Assembly: GCA_003550325.1 (NCBI GenBank)
Contig: QKWP01000442.1
Coordinates: 66,312 to 130,311, forward strand
Source of the DNA: Gigaspora rosea
Taxonomy: Eukaryota; Glomeromycota; Glomeromycetes; Diversisporales; Gigasporaceae
Direction: 5' to 3'
DNA length: 64,000 bases
Shown: positions 57,296-64,000 of the stretch, piece by piece
Numbering within the stretch: the first letter of the stretch is position 1
How the letters are laid out: the number at the start of each line of letters is the position of its first letter
Position numbers and translations under genes: made by a program
The notes under the pieces: generated by a model
The model's input: the letters and a program-made list of their open reading frames with translations, nothing else
Databases searched by the model: none
Told to the model about the DNA's origin: nothing

Positions 57296-59850
57296 TACAA
57301 AATAGTAATTGCCTTAATATTTTATACGAAGGAATTATAACTTACCTGTTTAAATGTTCCTGTTTAAATGTTACACGAGACGCTAACAGTTGGGTGTTTT
57401 ACAAACTTTTTTTTTTTTAAAGATAATTCAAGGATAATATTTTTTTTACAAAATACTAATTAAATATTCAAAGAAATTTTTAAAATTTGATATTTTGCTT
57501 ATTTGAAATTTGATAAAAATATTCGATTTTTTTTAACAAAGGAGGAAGAAACCCACTATATATTCATTTATCGTATTTTAACTTGAAGATTGAAGATGAT
57601 TCTGGCAAATTAGGGTTAGGAGCAAACATTAAAAGATTCATTGTGTAACGATTACATTATTTATTATTTATGTCAAAGATATGCATTTGCCTTGTGAATA
57701 TAAATATTACATATGTCATTGTTTGTATAACATATAATATCGATGGTCATCCAAAGTTAGAAAAACGTAGGAAGGGTATTAACATTAGCCACTTCAAAAC
57801 AACACTTAATCTTAACTTCGATATAGGAAAACGTATCATCATATAATAAATCATCTGTGTGTCAATTTCTATGTAAAAGCGCTTTAGTGCTTCACTATAT
57901 GTGATATAGTATTAAATATTCTAGACAAATTGAGAAGTTTCACGAAAGCTACTCCAACACGTGACCTCGATGATCCTAATGTTACGAAACAAATTTCGTA
58001 ATAAAATCGTATGATTATTACGAAATGATTGTATGTTAAAAGGCTTCGCAAACTTGGGCAGAATCTGCGGGAATATCGATTATAAATGAGTCTGTCGTTA
58101 CTTATTTATCAAACAATAAGCCTATTACTGCGCATAAACTTCATTATGAATAACTTTACTAACTATTAAGGAACAGAAAACTATTTAATTAGGATGAGAA
58201 TAAATTTATTCTCTATTACGTAACCAATTACTAATTATTCTATTTTTATCGACTTCTAACATTAATAATTGAGGTGTAGTCGCATGATTTTCTGACCTTA
58301 GAGTCAAATTTTCCTTTGTCTTTTTTGATTTTTTTTTTTCTTTTAAACTTTTTTAAATTTCGAGTTTCTTCTTTTAAATCATTTCATTTTTTAAAGAAAA
58401 CATTAACAATTATGATCCAATTCACTAATTGTAAAGATTAGATTGATTTTATAAACTTAATTGGTATAATTTATTTCGGTTTTTATTTATACTTTTATAT
58501 AATACTATATTTTTTTTCGCGTTTATTGCCCGGATCCCGATTCGAGACAATTCGGAGGTCTTTGTATTTCTCTCTTTTTTTTATTGACATAACGAATTTT
58601 TTAAATAGGTAGAGTTGCTAACGCAGGTTGTTTATTGAAGAAATAAAAAAAAAAAAAAAAAAAGAAAAAAACTTGTGAATTTAATAAACTTTATAAGCAT
58701 AAACCTTTAGAAGTTATGATAAGGGCGGGGAATATTCAAACCCAGGTCAGATGATAAAAAAATGACGGAATGGTCAGTATTATTCGATCATCTGAGATCT
58801 GGAAAGAAAAAGTTTATTATACAAGATTCACATGTTTAATATCGAACTTAATGTGTACAGTGTTTAAAATTCAAACTTAATATGATGTTCTCAAAAGAGC
58901 TCAAAAATTTTATCACGTTCATTATATTAAGTCATAGTGAATTTAAACAAAAATAACAAATTCTATTTTAAAAAATATTATACAGTATATATACTAGAGC
59001 ATGCCTGAGGCATGATAATAGAACCATGGTCTGAAATTTTGCAATGCCCTTTCTCTAATGTGTACTGCTACAATCAAATTAAAATTTATACTATTAACAT
59101 TAGAACATTTTATATAAAATTTTGTTTTCATAGTAGATTTGAGATCATAAAATTTTATAAATGTTATCTAAAAAGAAAACCTCCAAACCAAGAGAAAAAT
59201 AAAAAAAAAAAAATCGCTGGTGGGCGAAAATAAGAGTATTTGTGATGGGAAAAATCAGCCAATGGACTGAAAATGGTTTTGTGGTCCACTTGGAATCGTA
59301 ATTGGGGTGTCATGATGGTTTGTAGGTGTAGTTTTTAAAATAAAACTGTACTAAATATGGAGATTAAAGTCCCTTAAGATTAGCATGTTTTGATATAGAG
59401 CCCATTTAATACGTAATCAATCCAACTTCGTTATATCAGACCAAATCATTCCAATATGAAACAAGCGTGTAATACTTTTCGTTATATGTAAACGGATACG
59501 TAGTTTATTTTACAAAAAAGTTAAAGTGCACAACTTTAGAATTAAATTATACATATTGAAAAAGATTGCACGCACGTATCATCCTGTCTGACATACCCGA
59601 GTTAAGTTTTGAAGAATGCAGTTTACATAGTGTAACGGTTGAATTGGGAGAGCGGTAAAACAATATAGACAATAGTGCCAATTTAAAGCTCCAACCGATT
59701 ACGGGATGAGGGGTAACGTGGTAATAAAAGGGAGAGTTTCTATGATGGTAAAGGTTTAATGTAGCGAAATGATACTGAGATGCAAAGATGATAAGGGATG
59801 ATGGATAATATGTGATATCGATGATGGGTGATAACTATATAATTAAAGTA
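57296..59850. other. HSP104 upstream region; no gene recognised
   Basis: Apart from the heat-shock element, I see only A/T-rich sequence, poly-A/T tracts (for example 58640-58665) and short ORFs without domains. Confidence 0.5.
57934..57946. promoter_or_regulatory. Heat-shock element
   Basis: GAAGTTTCACGAA is a perfect three-unit GAAnnTTCnnGAA site, the binding pattern of heat-shock factor trimers. TTCTAGA lies 15 bases to the left. It is about 915 bases upstream of the HSP104 start codon with no other gene between. Function is inferred. Confidence 0.5.
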
Positions 59851-59857
59851 TAAGTGA

Positions 59858-60285
59858 TCCGGGTTATAATCATGTGAAATCGGGTAATCACAACATAAAG
59901 ATTTATACAAAGTTCTATAATCACGTGGACAATTTAAAAGAATTAACTAAACTCGTCACCAGAATTCGAGTTATAATAAGCCAATACGAAGTTACAAGTC
60001 AATTCAGTCCGTCGAATTGAGTCTCGCAAGGTTTATTAAGGTTACAAGTCGAATTCAAAAGATAAGTTTATCATTTTATTTATTATGTGTTATTTTAGAA
60101 TGAGACGTGGAACTTATTATTGAGCTTTATTAAATTCAAAGGGTTTATATACATTTTAATTCATTACAGCGTATGCGCTGCATTTACCGCGTTTACGCTG
60201 TATCTACCGCGTTTACGTTGTATCTACCACGTTTACGTTGTATCTACCGCGTTTACGCTGTAGACCCGGTTTTCCCAACATCTAA
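59858..60285 (-). mobile_element. Possible solo LTR
   Basis: On the minus strand the stretch starts TGTTGGGAAAACCGGG, has GTATATAAACCC (TATA-like) then AATAAAGC, and ends near CCCGGATCA. That is the order of an LTR promoter and polyadenylation site. No matching 5-base target duplication was found and no internal retroelement genes are nearby. Confidence 0.35.
60168..60262. repeat. Tandem repeat, 20-base unit GTATCTACCGCGTTTACGCT
   Basis: Four to five copies of the unit with C/T changes at the CpG positions (CGCTG/CGTTG, CCGCG/CCACG), within the possible LTR. Confidence 0.85.
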
Positions 60286-60624
60286 GCCACTAAGCCTCAT
60301 TTAAATCTCCTTATTTGTATACATGATTTTAAAAATATTTACAAATAAAAAAATAAATAAAAATAATTCGTCACAATAGTTGTGATTTTTTATGCATCAT
60401 TAAAAACTGAAAGAGGATATGCTCCCGGATATAGTAATAATTGTGCTTCCCATTCTCACGGTGTCCTTTATCATACTACATAGGTTTGCTATATGCGGAA
60501 AGTTATTTAAATCACACTCACCTCCTGTAAACTTGAATTACGCCGGATACGTTCTGTTACAGTCTCTATTTTTTGTACACAAGAAAGAGAAGTTGTTTGT
60601 GTCCTCGTAAGGCATTCCACCTTT

Positions 60625-61240
60625 ATGAGAGGAAGAATCCTTGAGTGGGATATCATAGCGGTATTGAGAAGCAAGGGCATCAGAAGATTTGATGCTTTAA
60701 CAGGAGTGAATATGGAATTTGTACACACGGGGTGAGTTTTTCTCATTGATTATTTGTCGAGTCATAGTATATCTGAAATTACGCTGCCACATCCGTGTAA
60801 TGAAATCTGATAGAGAATTGAAAGCTCCTCGTGGCGACTATTTTGATAGTTAACGTTCTTCTCTATTAGTTATGGATGTTCCTGAAGTTAAATTGGCCCT
60901 CTCTGCGTTAGAGAGGCACTTTCTGTATTGGGAAGTGTTCTGCTGGGAAGTTGGTGAATAGGATATACTCTGACATTTAAACATGTAACTGTAGACTATT
61001 CCGGTCATGCAACTTTGTTAGTTGATGATGATGACACAAATATTCACTATTTATTATTTATTCTATAGTGGACCTGGCGACGAGGGTAGAGATATTATAT
61101 TCCGAATCTCTGGGATCACCATTGTGGTTCAATGCAAGAACTACTACACACGTCGAAATTCAAATTATTGTTTTCATACTACATGCACATTTTATATGTG
61201 CATGCTCTATGTAAATTCTCCCTTTAAATGCACAACATAG
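60625..61240 (+). pseudogene. Mrr-like restriction-endonuclease-fold protein, fragment
   Basis: Exon 60625-60731 and exon 61069-61240 join in frame (GT-AG, a long 337-base intron). The product begins RILEWDIIAVLRSKG and continues GPGDEGRDIIFRISG...VVQCKNYY. The GDxGxD and QCK motifs are those of the PD-(D/E)xK Mrr-type nuclease fold (Asp, Asp and Lys of the active site). After KNYY the reading turns into unlike sequence and stops, so it is truncated at about 93 residues. Such nuclease-like genes are found in Rhizophagus; their cellular role is unclear. Confidence 0.55.
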
Positions 61241-62060
61241 TTCAGCCCCAACTCGTAAGAGCACTATATATTTCCCTTAAGCACACATTTTGCTTTTTTT
61301 TCGCTATGGTCCCAAACGGGTACACTTACGGAGGTTTTATTACGTATGTATTATATCCAAATAAATATATATTAAATTAAACCTTTTATATTACGTATCA
61401 AAATTTAAATTTCTTAGTAGCATGTCGCACACAGGTGCTAAGTGATATACTTTAGATTAGAAGCAAAGCTATTGCTAGAACTAGAATTTATATTTGTAAA
61501 TATATCTTAACTCAATAAATAAAGTTATGACATGATTGCTGAAAAAAAAAAAAGTTCTCTTTTGAGAACATTCTAAAAATATAGTAAAACGTTAATTTTA
61601 AATACTGACTGTAGTTATATTACATATATCGCACTTATTTTCATCTTTAACCGATTTCACATTCTAATATTATGATTATGCTCAAAAACTTTATTTATCA
61701 TAATAAAAGTGAATATTAATATAGGTTATTGGGTAATCCCTTCCTAATACCAAGTTTTTTTGATCAAGGATTTGGAATCAGCCTAAAGAACCGAATTCCA
61801 CATAAATTTGATTTCTTCAACAAACCTTAAATTCCTTGACCAATAATATGAGATATTATATTTGCTTGTCTTTATTAAATTTTAATTTCCATTTTGTTTA
61901 AAGATTCCGCTCCTGGTTTTGCGCGATGACGTCGCGCAACTAACTAGTTAAATATAATAATAAAAAAAAAATTATTATGATGATATCATGAGATGATGAT
62001 ATACTGATCATCATGAGATGTGATATACTGATTATTATGAGACATGTTTTATCTAAGTAA
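61241..62060. other. Intergenic; no gene recognised
   Basis: AT-rich. A short repeated block (GATGATATACTGATCATCATGAGATG and GTGATATACTGATTATTATGAGA) lies at about 61978-62043. Nothing else to report. Confidence 0.5.
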
Positions 62061-62072
62061 AATCATACTTAG

Positions 62073-62177
62073 TCGGTTTGCTGGAATTGAACGGGAGATC
62101 CCTCAATAACGGACGATCGCACTAGTAACTCATAGAACTTGATGAGGGCCCCGCTCTACCTACTAAACTATGCCACA
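62073..62177 (-). tRNA. tRNA-like relic with A-box and B-box
   Basis: Reading the minus strand, TAGTTTAGTAGGTAGAGC resembles the D-arm/A-box and CGTTCAATTCC the T-loop/B-box, about 75 bases apart, which would need an anticodon-loop intron. The acceptor and T stems do not pair well, so this is probably a degenerate tRNA or a tRNA-derived repeat, not a working gene. Anticodon not assigned. Confidence 0.3.
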
Positions 62178-62236
62178 TAATAACCAAATTTTTTTTATTT
62201 TTTACATATTCATACTCGTAATCTACTGCCCTGCAC

Positions 62237-62467
62237 TTACTTTTTTGATGCACCTAAATAATCTATCATGCCTGCCACCTGAATTCCAATAATACCAAAT
62301 TGGTTTTTTTCCAGTTTACACCCTTGTCGTACCCAATTATTGGTTTTCCTCCATAATTTTATTTTATCATCTTTTTTCTCTTTTTTCTTGGTATCACTAC
62401 ATAATAAACGCGAATATTCACCGAATACAAGCTCAAATATCTTACCTTCCCGTTTTTGTAAGTACAT
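62237..62467 (-). pseudogene. Fragment of a Rhizophagus-type unknown protein
   Basis: Minus-strand open stretch with LFGEYSRLLCSDTKKKE-like, KLWRKTNNW and QFGIIGIQVAGMIDYL motifs. I recognise this pattern from multi-copy proteins of unknown function in the genus. Only the middle to C-terminal part is here. The first codon is not an established start; the frame is open from upstream. Confidence 0.4.
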
Positions 62468-62705
62468 AAAATCTGGTTGTTTTCCTATCTATCCTTTTCC
62501 TTTTCTACTTGCGCTAGTAGCGCTTTGTCGCTCTGCGCTATAATTAATTTCAAAACATGAGTTTGATAGTGTCAAATGAATATCACTCATAATAAAATGG
62601 CTTACGTGCTAATAAACGCAAATTGTCCAAGTTGTAGCCCTTTTCATAAGGCCCGAATCGAAGGAGTTATTATGTCCGTAACATAGGTCCTTCTCTTTGA
62701 CGTTT

Positions 62706-63690
62706 TAATGAGGAATTTATAGAAAAGCGTCGCCGTGCTTTGGAAAGATTTATCAATCGGTTAGCGCGTCATCCAATAATTCGATATTCTGAAATTTTGA
62801 CTCATTTTCTTAGTTGTAATTATGATTCAGTACGTCGCCTATCATATTTTATATGATTCCTTTTGCCATGCATAATTGATTTTTTTTTTTTTAAAAAAAA
62901 AAAATTAGGAATGGCGCAAACGAGAAAAACAATTTGAAAATGATAAAATTGTTGGTCATACGTTTTTTCAACATGTTTACTATCAAGAGTTCAACGTAGA
63001 TGATGGGTATGAATAATAAAGTGCAATGTAAAAATTTTATATCTTTACATTTTTTTTTTTTTTTTTTACTATCTTACTCATCATCGATCATAGAGAAATC
63101 GATACCATAGAACGATTTGAAGCACATGCTTGAGCTATGAAAAAGTTGATGCCATGGATTAATGAAGCATCAGTGGTTCATAAAGATTCATTAGAAGGTG
63201 TATATTTATCTTAATAGATTTTTTACATGTACCTTCATCCTTTGAATTTTTTTTTTTTTTTTTTTTTTTATATTTCGTTAGAAATTGTAGAAATGCAACA
63301 TCAATACCGTAGAGCATTACTTAGGCTCATTACAGGTCATGATACCGGTGAAAATAATGATTCTGTAAATGATGAAGGTGCATGGTGCTTGAGGGATGGA
63401 TGTAAAGGTGAGAATTGTTAATTCAAAGGTTTAATATAAATCAATTTTTTAAATACAATTATTAATATTCTAATATGTTTACATAGCTTGTCAGACAAAT
63501 TCGTTATTGAAGATTCTGGATTTAAATGAACGTTTCGAACTTGGCATTCGCTTAATCCAAAAAATCTTCAAAAAGATTTCGCAATTCTTGAGATACAAAC
63601 GTTGTATGGTACATGATGATGATAAACTTTATTTTCGTTACTACAACATTAGCAAGTATATATCTCGGGAATTATTGAACCATTTTTGAT
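62706..63690 (+). pseudogene. SNX9-like sorting nexin (PX-BAR), decayed
   Basis: Exon-like blocks 62706-62829, 62909-63006, 63094-63197 and 63282-63407 join with GT-AG introns. They read EEFIEKRRRALERFINRLARHP (end of a PX domain), FLSCNYDSEWRKREKQFENDKIVG and then a BAR-like helical part ending EGAWCLRDGC. This order matches SNX9/18/33-type sorting nexins, which bind phosphoinositides and bend membranes in endocytosis. The first part of the PX domain is missing and a TGA at 63131-63133 interrupts the BAR part in frame. After 63482 the sequence no longer matches. Likely a pseudogene copy. Confidence 0.6.
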
Positions 63691-63865
63691 CCTAAGTTAA
63701 TCCTAAGATTTGTAGCATTCGTTAAACCCCAAAATTACTGGTAATAATAGATCAACCATTCTTAAATTACATAAATATAATATTTTTCGTATATATTATA
63801 TGGGAGGGTGATTATATTTCTAAAATAATTTTAACATTTTAATTACGTATAATAGATTTTAAAAA

Positions 63866-64000
63866 ATTATCCCTGATGGCAATAAGAATGAAAAGATTGC
63901 CCGAATTGAAACGTTAGTTCAACACTTAATCGAAAGAACAGTTTTAGATATTAATGTACCACGTGTAGATTCTTTATTATTATCTGATCCTCCTCGTGCA
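63866..64000 (+). CDS. Partial unknown exon at the window edge
   Basis: An open frame, IPDGNKNEKIARIETLVQHL and on to LLLSDPPRA, runs off the right edge. It is hydrophilic and likely helical. I do not recognise it; it could be a further exon of the sorting-nexin-like locus or of another gene. Confidence 0.3.
   Translation, partial: MIPDGNKNEKIARIETLVQHLIERTVLDINVPRVDSLLLSDPPRA

Noticed and set aside
60507..60746. Minus-strand 79-codon ORF
   Set aside because: It is antisense to the Mrr-like exon, which has recognisable motifs on the plus strand.

Overview
The window looks like nuclear DNA of an arbuscular mycorrhizal fungus, most likely Rhizophagus irregularis or a close relative. The evidence is very high AT content, genes with short GT-AG introns (60 to 110 bases), a fungal Hsp104 gene, a kinase of the type expanded in this genus, and a very dense nest of decayed transposons. 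Only the last third holds ordinary host genes. The first 45 kb is almost entirely stacked mobile elements.

Layout. About 438-9260 is a minus-strand non-LTR retrotransposon: ORF1, AP-type endonuclease, reverse transcriptase and RNase H, cut by a DNA-element insertion at about 2370-3672. From 9.3 to 13.3 kb there are MITE-type elements, one of which carries two further hAT-like insertions, each with a perfect 8-base target-site duplication (TSD). 13655-17717 is a broken KDZ/Plavaka-type transposase gene, itself cut by three MITEs. 17904-22664 is a large non-coding element holding nested elements and a 724-base assembly gap. 23-33 kb holds two AGGACC-ended elements filled with arrays of palindromes, a 526-base hairpin element with an empty site visible in the same window, and a pair of self-nested hAT-like elements. 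33135-40099 is a 7-kb Mutator-like element with terminal inverted repeats (TIRs) and a decayed MULE transposase. 41371-44960 is a two-gene DNA element: a C2H2 zinc-finger protein convergent with a 744-residue transposase whose order and spacing of acidic, CxxC and xxxH motifs resemble the RAG1/Transib core. That is the most interesting item here.

Host genes. 45906-50906 holds two divergent genes sharing a 212-base promoter region. Both encode proteins with MACPF-like features; the minus-strand one has a frame break in an A6 run. They are followed by a TKL-like protein kinase gene (four exons, 51036-52552). 53808-57020 is a complete seven-exon Hsp104/ClpB disaggregase gene on the minus strand. 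A perfect three-unit heat-shock element lies about 0.9 kb upstream, and a Tc1/mariner-like MITE sits between the two. The right end holds a fragment of an Mrr-like nuclease gene, a tRNA-like relic and a decayed SNX9-like sorting nexin gene that runs toward the window edge.

Exon borders, TIRs and TSDs were read by eye. Family names come from motif recognition, not from a database search.
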